From assembly GCF_900188085.1 (NCBI RefSeq), contig NZ_FZOU01000008.1, positions 1-64,000 of the forward strand: a stretch of DNA of 64,000 nucleotides. Reading direction: 5' to 3'. The notes below the pieces were generated by a model. The model had not been told where the DNA came from. It saw only the letters and a list, made by a program, of their open reading frames with translations, and searched no databases. This DNA is from Granulicella rosea (GTDB lineage: Bacteria > Acidobacteriota > Terriglobia > Terriglobales > Acidobacteriaceae). This document shows positions 31,561 to 40,042 of this stretch, piece by piece (position 1 is the stretch's first letter; every line of letters starts with the position of its first letter). The translations under genes and the position numbers were made by a program.

Positions 31561-34551
31561 ATGATGTTTGGTCGAATTGGTCGCTCCGTACTCGGTCTTC
31601 TGGCCCTCGTTGCAGCATCCGCATCCGCGCCGGCGGCGACTGCCGCGACGACGGAGTACACGGTCGTGAACGCCTCCGCGACGAGCTTCCCGCTCACCGC
31701 CGCGGGCAGCTCGGTCTCGCAGACCGTTCAGATTCAGGTAAACGCCGCCGTCACCATCTCGAGCGTCGCCATTGCGCCGTCGGTCAACGGGCACCAGGAG
31801 TTTGCCCTGGGCGCCGTGACGGGTTGTACCGTCGACGGTTCGGCCGCGACCGCCGCCGGCGCGACCTGCAGCATCCCAGTGACGTTCACGCCGACGTACT
31901 CCGGCCTTCGCCAGCAGACGATCGCCATTACGGACTCCACGGGCGTCGTCACCAGCATCGGCCTTACCGGCCTCGCCAGCGGCCCGCAGGGCATTCTTCT
32001 GCCCGGAAACGTCACCACGCTGGGCGGCGCCTCGGGCGGCTACTACTATTCGGGCGATAACGGTCCGGTCGCCAGCGCGCGCTTCTCCGCGCCTTACAAC
32101 ATCGCCGTCGACGCGATGAACAACCTCTATATCGCCGACGAGGTGAGCGGCAACGTGCGCGTCGTCTATCAGGCCGGCGCCGCGCTTGCCTGCCTCATCG
32201 AGATCGAGCAGCCCACGCTCTTCGGCCTTGCAACCGGAGCGACAAGCTGCGCTGGCGCAACCAGTGCACCGACGGCGGGCGATGTCTACACGCTTGGCGG
32301 CGACCCCACGCCCTATACCAGCTCCACCAGCACGCATCTCAAGGGCTCGGACGACAATCGCATCGCCACGACACTCACCGCCACGACCTCTCCGTTGAAC
32401 TCGCCCGCAGGCATCGCCGTCGATGCATACGGCAACATCCTCATCGGGGACTATAACGCCTACAAGCTGCGCGTCATCTACACCGGCGGCGCCTCCATGG
32501 CGTGCCTCATCGAGATCGAGAATCCAACGCTCTTCGGCCTGGCCAAGGGAGCGACTGCCTGCACGGCCGCAACCAGCTCGCCAAAGGTCGGTTACATCTA
32601 CACGCTGCTCGGCGGCACCGGCACGAGCACGCCGGGCGCGAGCGGCGACGGCGCGCTCGCCAACAGCGCCATCATGACCTACGCGGCGGCGGTTGCCGTC
32701 AGCACCTCGGGCGACATCTTTCTCGTCGACGACTCCACGAACGCCGCGCGCACCTCGCGCATTCGCGTCATTTACAACGGCGGCGCGGCAGCGGCAGCGC
32801 TCATCACGGCCGAGAATCCCACGGTCACCGCACCCGTCGTCGGCTATGTTTACAAGATCGCGGGCGGCGTCTTCGCCTCCTCGGGCGACGGCGCGCTCGC
32901 CGCGAGCGGCGGCATCCTTTACGCTCGAGGCCTCGTGCTGACGCCGGACGGCGACCTCGTCTTCACCGACCAGTCCACCACCTCCGGTTCGCAGGTCGCG
33001 AAGGTGCGCGTGGTCTACGGCGGCGGCTCGCGCATGGCGTCGCTGATCGCGCTGGAGAACAGCGGCATCGTCCCGCAGCTTGGCTACATGTACACCATCG
33101 GCGGAAGCTCGACCACGGGCGCCAGCGGCATTGGCTACTCCGGCGACGGCGGACTCGCCAGCGCGGCGCTGCTAACCAACCCTTACAGCCTCACCATGGA
33201 CCCGGCCGGCGACATCTACGTCTCCGACTACGGCAAGTACGACCTGCGCAAGATCAGCGGCTACGACGGCAAGATCTCCACCTACGCCGGCATCGGCACA
33301 CAGGCCGTCGTCTCCGGCAACGCGCTCACGACCGCGGCGCTCTGGGATCCATACGGCATGGCCTGGGGAGCTGGCGGCACGCTGTTCTTCACCGACCCCG
33401 GCGTCTATCGCCTGCGCGAGATATCGAGCACAGCCAACGCCATCGCGTTCACCAACGCGGCGCCGGTTGGCGGGCAAAGCGAGACCGAGGTCGTCTACGA
33501 GACCAACACGGGGAACACGGCGTTGACCTTCACGGCCATCACGCCGTCGGTGAACTTCGCCGTCGTGGCATCGGGCTCCTCCGCCTACTCGGACTGCGGC
33601 GCGAGCACGGTCCTGCAGCCTGGCCAGACCTGCGCCATCGGCGTCATTCTGTCGCCGAGCACGGGCGGCGCGCTTACCGGCACGCTGACGGTCTATAACA
33701 ACTCGCTGAACATCGCCAACAACTCGCAGAACGTGGCGCTCAGCGGCACGGCAGCGATCCAGACGGCGACCGCGCTCACCACCTCCAGCGCGAGCGCCGA
33801 TCTGAACACGAACCTTACCTTCAACGCGACGGTAACCGTCGTCTCCGGACAGAACACGACCGGCGCGGCAGCACTCGCCGGCAACGTGACCTTCACCGCA
33901 GGCGCAACCACGCTGGGCACTGCGGCCATCGATCCCACCTCGGGCATTGCGACGCTGCAGTACAGCACGCTGGCGGCTGGCAGCTACACGGTCAAGGCGA
34001 CCTTCACCCCGACGGCGAGCGGCTACGCAAGCTCCAGCGCAAGCGTCGCGCAGGTGATCGTCGCGCCCGCCTTCACCGCTTCCACCAGCACACCGGGACT
34101 TTCCGTCGTGACCGGACAGAGCGTCACAGCCGCACTTTCGCTGGTGACAGTCGGTGGCTACACGGGCAACGTCTCGGTCTCCTGCGCGACGCCTCTGCCG
34201 GCGGATGTTACCTGCGCCTTCTCGCCGGCGAGCGTCGCGGTCAAGGCAGATGGCGCAACCAGCGTCACGCTGACCATCGGCACCTCCGGAGCGAGTACGG
34301 CGATGCTCGCGCACACCGGCGCCGTCACGCTGGCGGGCAGCTTCGGCGCCATGCTGCTGCTTTATCGCCGCCGCCGTCGCCTCGCGGGCGTGCTGGCGCT
34401 CATGCTTGCACTGACCGTCAGCATTGGGCTGGCCGGATGCGGCAGCGCCACGAACTCCGCCGCGCGAGGCACGTTCAACGTGAACGCCGTCTTCACCGAT
34501 GGCGTCACCTCGATCACGGTTCCGGTGACGGTCTCCGTCGTCGGCAAGTAA
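31561..34551 (+). CDS. Large NHL-repeat/Ig-like surface protein with double-membrane-segment tail
   Basis: 996 aa with a signal peptide (FGRIGRSVLGLLALVAASAS). An anchor-D-like domain comes first (VTGCTVDGS, CSIPVTFTPTYSG). NHL repeats follow (GDNGPVASARFSAPYNIAVD, GIAVDAYGNILIGDYNAYKL) with the conserved insert CLIEIEQPTLFG, CLIEIENPTLFG and ALITAENPTVTAPVVG. Next are another anchor-D domain, a Big-type Ig domain (GNVTFTAGATTLGTAAID) and a further Ig module. The tail has a hydrophobic segment, YRRRRR, a second hydrophobic segment, LAGCGSATN and a beta-like end. Its architecture matches the protein at 15448-17868. It is divergent from the second TonB receptor. Confidence 0.87.
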   Translation: MMFGRIGRSVLGLLALVAASASAPAATAATTEYTVVNASATSFPLTAAGSSVSQTVQIQVNAAVTISSVAIAPSVNGHQEFALGAVTGCTVDGSAATAAGATCSIPVTFTPTYSGLRQQTIAITDSTGVVTSIGLTGLASGPQGILLPGNVTTLGGASGGYYYSGDNGPVASARFSAPYNIAVDAMNNLYIADEVSGNVRVVYQAGAALACLIEIEQPTLFGLATGATSCAGATSAPTAGDVYTLGGDPTPYTSSTSTHLKGSDDNRIATTLTATTSPLNSPAGIAVDAYGNILIGDYNAYKLRVIYTGGASMACLIEIENPTLFGLAKGATACTAATSSPKVGYIYTLLGGTGTSTPGASGDGALANSAIMTYAAAVAVSTSGDIFLVDDSTNAARTSRIRVIYNGGAAAAALITAENPTVTAPVVGYVYKIAGGVFASSGDGALAASGGILYARGLVLTPDGDLVFTDQSTTSGSQVAKVRVVYGGGSRMASLIALENSGIVPQLGYMYTIGGSSTTGASGIGYSGDGGLASAALLTNPYSLTMDPAGDIYVSDYGKYDLRKISGYDGKISTYAGIGTQAVVSGNALTTAALWDPYGMAWGAGGTLFFTDPGVYRLREISSTANAIAFTNAAPVGGQSETEVVYETNTGNTALTFTAITPSVNFAVVASGSSAYSDCGASTVLQPGQTCAIGVILSPSTGGALTGTLTVYNNSLNIANNSQNVALSGTAAIQTATALTTSSASADLNTNLTFNATVTVVSGQNTTGAAALAGNVTFTAGATTLGTAAIDPTSGIATLQYSTLAAGSYTVKATFTPTASGYASSSASVAQVIVAPAFTASTSTPGLSVVTGQSVTAALSLVTVGGYTGNVSVSCATPLPADVTCAFSPASVAVKADGATSVTLTIGTSGASTAMLAHTGAVTLAGSFGAMLLLYRRRRRLAGVLALMLALTVSIGLAGCGSATNSAARGTFNVNAVFTDGVTSITVPVTVSVVGK

Positions 34552-34572
34552 CGCGGGCTGCCCTCAAATAGC

Positions 34573-34603
34573 GAAGGGCCACGACTCAAGGTCGCGGCCC
34601 TTC
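34573..34603. terminator. Bidirectional hairpin terminator
   Basis: GAAGGGCCACGAC (34573-34585), loop TCAAG, GTCGCGGCCCTTC (34591-34603): a 13-bp stem with one mismatch. It lies between the convergent stop codons of the NHL/Ig gene and the sugar-porter gene. Confidence 0.65.
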
Positions 34604-34619
34604 ACGGCATCAGGTCGGC

Positions 34620-35948
34620 TTACTCCGTGCCGATGCGCTGCTGCATCACCTCAAGCGAGATGCCGGCGGTCTCCGGGTAATAGAAGAAGACGAGCACGAA
34701 GTCGAGCGCCATCATGGCGGCGAAGAAGAGAAACGGCGCCGACCCCGAGGCCTTCGCGACCATGGGAAAGACCAGCGAGATGACCGCGTTTGCGATCCAG
34801 TGCGAGGAGCTGCCGAGTCCCTGGCCCTTCGAACGCATGCGCGTTGGGAAGACCTCGCTGATGTACACCCAGACCACCGCGCCATGCGAGATGGCGAAGA
34901 GTCCGATGTAGATCATTAGCAGCCAGATGAGCAGATCAAGGTGGCTGTGCGTGTAAAAGAGATATCCGATCGCGGACAGGCAAACCGCAAGCCCGGCCGT
35001 GCCGATCAGCAGCAGCTTCTTGCGGCCGAAGCGATCGATGACCGACATCGCCAGCAGCGTCGCGACGAGATTCATCGCGCCCACGGCGCATGCCTGCAGA
35101 CTGCCGGAGAGCTTCGTCGCGCCTGCGAGGGCGAAGATATCGTTCAGGTAATAAAGCACCGCGTTGATGCCCGTCAGTTGGCAGAACATGCCCACCGTCA
35201 ACGCGATCACGACCGGCAGGCGATACTTGCGCGCCCAGAGCGAGTCGTTCTTGCCGGGCTCCTCGCGTGCGAGCGCTTCGCGAATATCGTCCAGTTCGCC
35301 CTGCGGGTCGTCGACCTTGGTGGCGATCAGCACCTCGAGAGCCTCCTTGTAACGGCCCCGCATGATAAGCCAGCGTGGGCTGCGTGGAATGAAGAACAGA
35401 GCCAGCGCAAACAACACCGCGGGTACGGCGGAGATGCCAAGCTGCCAGCGCCACTCCACCTGGCCCAGTTGGAATGTGCCGATGAGATAGTTCGAGATAT
35501 AGGCCAGCAGGATGCCGACGACGATGTTGACCTGGAAGAATCCAACCAGCCGGCCTCGCCACTTCGGCGGCGCGATCTCGGCGATATACATCGGTCCGAG
35601 CACCGACGACCCGCCGATGCCCAGGCCGCCGATGAAGCGGAAGATCAGCAGCGAATCGATATTCCAGGCAAGCGCGCAGCCCAGCGCGGAGACGACATAG
35701 AAGACCGCCATCACACGCAGACTGTCGCGACGGCCGAAGCGCTGGCCGGGGATGCCCGAGAAGATGGCGCCGATGACCGTCCCCCACAACGCGCTGGCCA
35801 CGGTAAAGCCCAGCATGCCCGAAGTAAGATGGTACTGTGCTGTGAGAGCCGCGGTCGCGCCGGAGATAACGGCCGTATCGAAGCCGAAGAGGAGGCCGCC
35901 AAGGGCGCCCACGATGGTGCATTTTACAACCGCTCCGGAGATGCTCAT
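34620..35948 (-). CDS. Sugar porter of the major facilitator superfamily
   Basis: 442 aa from ATG 35948, chosen for the AGAGGA five bases upstream; the frame is open to 36005, which would overlap the preceding gene by 8 bp. Twelve hydrophobic segments are apparent. Sugar-porter signatures: GGLLFGFDTAVISG in helix 1, GQRFGRRDSLR in loop 2-3, PRSPRWLIMRGR after helix 6, DRFGRKKLLLIG in loop 8-9, PETAGISLE at the C-terminus. These match the XylE/AraE/GLUT type, which usually symports a hexose or pentose with protons across the inner membrane. It is the last gene of the minus-strand operon, next to a sugar isomerase, so it probably imports the monosaccharide that the isomerase uses. Confidence 0.9.
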   Translation of the reverse strand: MSISGAVVKCTIVGALGGLLFGFDTAVISGATAALTAQYHLTSGMLGFTVASALWGTVIGAIFSGIPGQRFGRRDSLRVMAVFYVVSALGCALAWNIDSLLIFRFIGGLGIGGSSVLGPMYIAEIAPPKWRGRLVGFFQVNIVVGILLAYISNYLIGTFQLGQVEWRWQLGISAVPAVLFALALFFIPRSPRWLIMRGRYKEALEVLIATKVDDPQGELDDIREALAREEPGKNDSLWARKYRLPVVIALTVGMFCQLTGINAVLYYLNDIFALAGATKLSGSLQACAVGAMNLVATLLAMSVIDRFGRKKLLLIGTAGLAVCLSAIGYLFYTHSHLDLLIWLLMIYIGLFAISHGAVVWVYISEVFPTRMRSKGQGLGSSSHWIANAVISLVFPMVAKASGSAPFLFFAAMMALDFVLVFFYYPETAGISLEVMQQRIGTE

Positions 35949-35997
35949 CGTTGTCCTCTTATCCTGAACTACTTCGTCCATGAGTATTTCGTTCGAC

Positions 35998-37611
35998 TTA
36001 GCCAAGCTGCACCGACCCGCACAGATGCACGTGCAGCCCCAGGCGCTGGCACATGGCGGCCTTCAACGTGAGCGCCTCTTCGGGCTTCTCCGCATAGACG
36101 ATATTGACGTGGTTGGCGCGGTGGCGAGCCATCATCGCATCGCGCGATATGCCGTCGAAGATGGCGCTGACCAGCGGCCACTGCGATGTGGTCTGGCTCC
36201 AGCGGCGGCTCGCCTCCGCTGGCGGAAGCTCCACCACGGAGCCCACGCCCAGGTCGATATGCAGTGCGCCGCCTTCCACGAAGACGCGGCTCCAGACGAT
36301 GCGACCGGGTCTGCCAATTCCTTTCAGCGTGCCGCCGCCGAGTGGGAAGTACATCGGGGGCTGGCGGTCGCTCGTGGCGCCGGCATAGCCGTTCAGAAAG
36401 TGATTCGCGGGAGCGGCGCCGGAGATCTGCAGGACCCACACGAACTCATCCCTGCCCTCGACCGGATAAGACGCCCCCCAGCGCAGATCATGCAGGGTCG
36501 TCGAGGGATCCTGCCCAAGCGCGGTCCAGCAGAGGTTCGTGATGACCGCATCGACGCCCGCGCATTCATCGACCTCGTTGAAGTGAGGCAGCGGCGCGCC
36601 AGCGTATAACTCCACGCCCGTATGCTCGTCGAGCACGGGTGGACGCTCGCGGTTGTTCAGCAGGCCTTCGACAAGATCGGAGGCGGGCACGCTATCCTTC
36701 AAGCCCTGCTGATATTGAATACCAATGGCGTCGCAGCCGAACTCCTTCGCAAGACGAACCGATGCGATATACATTCTGCACTGCGTGAGAAGCTGCGACT
36801 CGGTGAGCTCGGTCGCGTCGTCGCTTCCAAGCGAGAGGTGAACCCCCCGGTCGCGCAGCCATTGCAGCGTCTTCGCGGCCTCCGCCTCGTCGACGGTCTT
36901 CATCTTCGCGACCAGCGTCGACTGGCTGAGACGCTCCTTGAAGAAGCCCAGCGGGTTCAGGATTTCGTCGTCGACGATGGCGTTGTACATCCCCATGCAG
37001 CCTTCATCGAAGACGCCGAGGATGATCTTCTTCCGCAACAGGCGCTCGGCGAGCGCCGCGGCCTGCTCTGCCTGCCGCGGCGGCAGCTTCACGTCGTCGA
37101 GGCTGCGCACATGGGAGACACGATGATCGACATGACCTGTCGTCACCCATTCATGAAGCCGCTCGATAAACCATGCGTCGTCGAAGTGCTCGCTCCACAG
37201 CGAGCTGAAGGGCTGGCCCGTCTTCACCAGCGATCCATTGAGGTTGAGGAGGCCGACCAGACCGGGCCACTGACCGGACCAGTTTGCCACCGTCAGGATT
37301 GGTCCCCGGTGGCTGCGCAGACCGGGCAACACGTGATGCGAGTACTGCCACGCAGCCGTCGCAAAGACGAGGTTGGCGGTGGGGTCGATTTCGGTGAAGA
37401 TATCCATGCCTTCACGCTGGCTGGACACAAAGCCGTGACCGCGTTCAGGCGTAACGGCCACAGCGCGGCGCAGGACGACGCCCTCGGCTGCGAAGCGCTC
37501 GATCAGACGGCGCTCCAACTCCTGTTGCGCGGGCCAGCAGGCGCGGTTCGCGGATTCGCGTAGATCGCCGCTCGTAATCAGAACGGCATCCTTCATGGGC
37601 AGTAGAGACAT
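35998..37611 (-). CDS. L-fucose/arabinose isomerase family protein
   Basis: 537 aa from ATG 37611, which has AGGAAG upstream; ATG 37626 is also possible. The order of segments fits the FucI/AraA fold: an N-terminal Rossmann-like part (DAVLITSGDLRES, NLVFATAAWQYSHHVLPG, PILTVANWSGQWPGLVG), then the central GVFDEGCMGMYNAIVDDE. The Glu there (Glu203) would be the metal ligand/base. QYQQGLKDSVPASDLVEGLLN and a C-terminal HRANHVNIVYA His segment follow. Characterised relatives convert L-fucose or D-arabinose to the ketose; this branch is usually only annotated as fucose isomerase-like. It has no signal peptide, so it is cytoplasmic. No kinase or aldolase is next to it, so the rest of the pathway must be elsewhere. 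Confidence 0.75.
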   Translation of the reverse strand: MSLLPMKDAVLITSGDLRESANRACWPAQQELERRLIERFAAEGVVLRRAVAVTPERGHGFVSSQREGMDIFTEIDPTANLVFATAAWQYSHHVLPGLRSHRGPILTVANWSGQWPGLVGLLNLNGSLVKTGQPFSSLWSEHFDDAWFIERLHEWVTTGHVDHRVSHVRSLDDVKLPPRQAEQAAALAERLLRKKIILGVFDEGCMGMYNAIVDDEILNPLGFFKERLSQSTLVAKMKTVDEAEAAKTLQWLRDRGVHLSLGSDDATELTESQLLTQCRMYIASVRLAKEFGCDAIGIQYQQGLKDSVPASDLVEGLLNNRERPPVLDEHTGVELYAGAPLPHFNEVDECAGVDAVITNLCWTALGQDPSTTLHDLRWGASYPVEGRDEFVWVLQISGAAPANHFLNGYAGATSDRQPPMYFPLGGGTLKGIGRPGRIVWSRVFVEGGALHIDLGVGSVVELPPAEASRRWSQTTSQWPLVSAIFDGISRDAMMARHRANHVNIVYAEKPEEALTLKAAMCQRLGLHVHLCGSVQLG

Positions 37612-37629
37612 CGCACTTCCTTTCATGAG

Positions 37630-40020
37630 TTACAGGGGACCTACAGTAAGACCGTGTGCAAGTAAGTCCTTGCCTGTAACTTTCTTCGCGGACTTACCGT
37701 TCCATGAGACAAGATATTGCCGCGCCGGATCGACGTTGGCAAAGTGGACCGAGAACATTCGCTGCCGGTTGCGCGAGTCGATCTCGAACGAGATAGTCTC
37801 GCCGCCGACGACCACAGCGCGCAGGCTGCATTCGTCAAAACCCACGCCCTTACCCGCTTTCAGATCGATATATGCATCGCCGAGCGCGGGCCACAGCATC
37901 TCAATCGACGTCATCGCACTGCCGGTGCCCCAGTGGAAGCCGGTCATGGCGCCGGGGCCGTCAGGGTGACCGTTATGCGCCCAGTTCTCATACGGCGCAA
38001 CCGCGAAGGTGGAACGCGCGGCGGATACGGCGCGCTCCAGATATTCGAAGTTACCCGTCTCGCGGAAGTAATCGTAGAGGAGCGTCGCCGCATATCCCTG
38101 ACGCGCGTCGCTCCACTCCGCGTCCGTATTCTGTGTGGTGAATCCGCCAAGCAGGCGCGGTGTGAACATGGGGTTGTTCCACACCTGCTGCGTCAGCAAC
38201 AGGTAGTCCAGCCCGGCCGTACCGCGATCGAGATAGAGCTTCTTATGCGTCGTCTGATAAAGCAGTAACCAGGCCTGCACGGTCTGTATCTCAGCCAGGT
38301 TATTCTGCGGATATTGCGCGGTCCACTTATCGAAGAAGTCGTATGGCTTTCGCGCACAGGATAAGTAGGTCTCGAAGTCGAACCAGCGCTGTCGCGGAAT
38401 CACCTGTTCGGTGACGAAGTTCATGGCCCGCTCGGCGGCGGCGATATCCTGCTGGTCGCCCGTGATCGAACCCAGGTAGGCGAGGAAGAGCGCGGATGCG
38501 CCCGTCTCTCCATTGAAGTCGCGAAAGTCCGCGCGTGGCTTGAACGAGGCATCGTACCAGGATGGAATGACGCCGCTTGCGAGCTGATGCTTCAGCAGGA
38601 ACTTCGCATAGGGCTCGATGAAGCGCATCACCTCCGCCTTGCGTTGCGGCTCCAGATCGACCGCCCAGCGCAGCATCCAATAGGCCTGCCACGACATGCA
38701 GAACGCATGATAATCCTCCGCATAGCCGGCCCAGCCATCGTCGGGATACCACTTATTCGACTCGCGAAGATAGATCGTGTCGAAGGCGCCTTCCTTCTGC
38801 GGAGCCGTCAAAGAGAGCGTCAACACGCTATCCGCCTTCGCCATCATCGCGGTGTCGTTGGTCTTCTTTCCCTCCAGGTACCAGCCATACGCGGTGCGCA
38901 GTGTCTGGAACCAGGCGTTGAACCAGGCGTCGGGATGCGATCCACGCTGCGTCCAATCGCCCAGTACGTTGCGGTTACTGGCGAGCGTGCCGCATCGTTT
39001 GCCGCCGCAGTCCCACTCCGAATAAACCTTGTCTGCATAGGCGTGCCAGGCCTCGTCGCTCCACGCGGTGAAGGAGACAAGTTCAGGCCGTATCGTGTTC
39101 CGCTGCATGTCCGGCGAATCCAGCAGCGCGGGGTGTCCATACTGGGTCCAGAGGTCACGCACCATGCGGCGATAGCCAAGCTTCACAGGCTGACGCGAGA
39201 CCGTGATGCGATACGAGTAGACGATCTCCTGCGCGACCACCCTGGGCTGCTGGTCGACCGCGCGCCGATAGTAGCTATGTCCGTGCGGCGTGGAGGTGAT
39301 GGCTCCGTAGGACATCCAGGGATGCTTGTCCGAGGTGACATCGAGATCGAGCGCCAGCGGCTCCACAAGACGGTCGCTGAGCACGGGTGTGATCGCCGCG
39401 AATAGCTCTCCCTGCTGCATCATCACGACGGGAGATTTGAATTGATTGGTCGCGACAACATCGTCCACCTGGCTCTTGATGTTCTGCGACCACACGAAGT
39501 CCAGAGGCCCGTTGAGAACATCCACCGATGCATGCCGTTCAGGCAGAAAGTCGTAGCGATCTTCGACCGCATGCACGTTGGCTTTTGCTCCGAGCATCAG
39601 TCTCGTCGTCACGTCGAGTACATCATCCACCGCGGAGAAGGTGACGCGCTGTTCATACTGGCCAACGCCACAGTCTCCTTGCAGGAGCAGGCCATGCTCG
39701 ATCTCGCGCGTCTGAGTGAGCGCGCAGACCTTCATCCCGTCGCCGGTCGTGACGCGCACCGTGGAGGCGGTCGCGGACAAAGCCGGCGCCCAGGCGTCGT
39801 CGACTCTGCTGTAGATCGTCTCCTCCGGCTGTGCGCCCGTCTTGCTTACCTCAATCCGCACCGCATGGTTGCTCACCTGCTGTGCAGAGGCAGCGCCGCA
39901 TAACGGACCCATCCATGCTCCCATCAGGCAGAGACAGAGCGCAGCGCTGCGTGGCGAAAGAAACTTCGATGAGGCCCGCGCGTCGAGCGATAAGAAAAAA
40001 GACTGCAAGTTATTCAACAT
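37630..40020 (-). CDS. Uncharacterised six-hairpin glycosidase-like secreted protein
   Basis: 796 aa with a signal peptide (LCLCLMGAWMGPLCGAASAQ). Residues 45-330 look all-beta (EETIYSRVDDAWAPALSATA, VEDRYDFLPERHASVDVLNG), and residues 340-720 are helical with repeated Trp/Tyr/Asp clusters: WYPDDGWAGYAEDYHAFCMS, SGVIPSWYDASFKP, RDFNGETGASALFLAYLG. A short beta end follows. This order, beta sandwich then (alpha/alpha)6 barrel, is that of six-hairpin glycosidases such as GH65, GH95 or GH127-like enzymes, but I cannot match a known family. Asp and Glu residues in the barrel region could be catalytic. It sits between GH31 and the fucose-isomerase-like gene in the same operon. Substrate unknown. 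Confidence 0.7.
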   Translation of the reverse strand: MLNNLQSFFLSLDARASSKFLSPRSAALCLCLMGAWMGPLCGAASAQQVSNHAVRIEVSKTGAQPEETIYSRVDDAWAPALSATASTVRVTTGDGMKVCALTQTREIEHGLLLQGDCGVGQYEQRVTFSAVDDVLDVTTRLMLGAKANVHAVEDRYDFLPERHASVDVLNGPLDFVWSQNIKSQVDDVVATNQFKSPVVMMQQGELFAAITPVLSDRLVEPLALDLDVTSDKHPWMSYGAITSTPHGHSYYRRAVDQQPRVVAQEIVYSYRITVSRQPVKLGYRRMVRDLWTQYGHPALLDSPDMQRNTIRPELVSFTAWSDEAWHAYADKVYSEWDCGGKRCGTLASNRNVLGDWTQRGSHPDAWFNAWFQTLRTAYGWYLEGKKTNDTAMMAKADSVLTLSLTAPQKEGAFDTIYLRESNKWYPDDGWAGYAEDYHAFCMSWQAYWMLRWAVDLEPQRKAEVMRFIEPYAKFLLKHQLASGVIPSWYDASFKPRADFRDFNGETGASALFLAYLGSITGDQQDIAAAERAMNFVTEQVIPRQRWFDFETYLSCARKPYDFFDKWTAQYPQNNLAEIQTVQAWLLLYQTTHKKLYLDRGTAGLDYLLLTQQVWNNPMFTPRLLGGFTTQNTDAEWSDARQGYAATLLYDYFRETGNFEYLERAVSAARSTFAVAPYENWAHNGHPDGPGAMTGFHWGTGSAMTSIEMLWPALGDAYIDLKAGKGVGFDECSLRAVVVGGETISFEIDSRNRQRMFSVHFANVDPARQYLVSWNGKSAKKVTGKDLLAHGLTVGPL

Positions 40021-40042
40021 AATATGTCCTCAATCCATTCCA

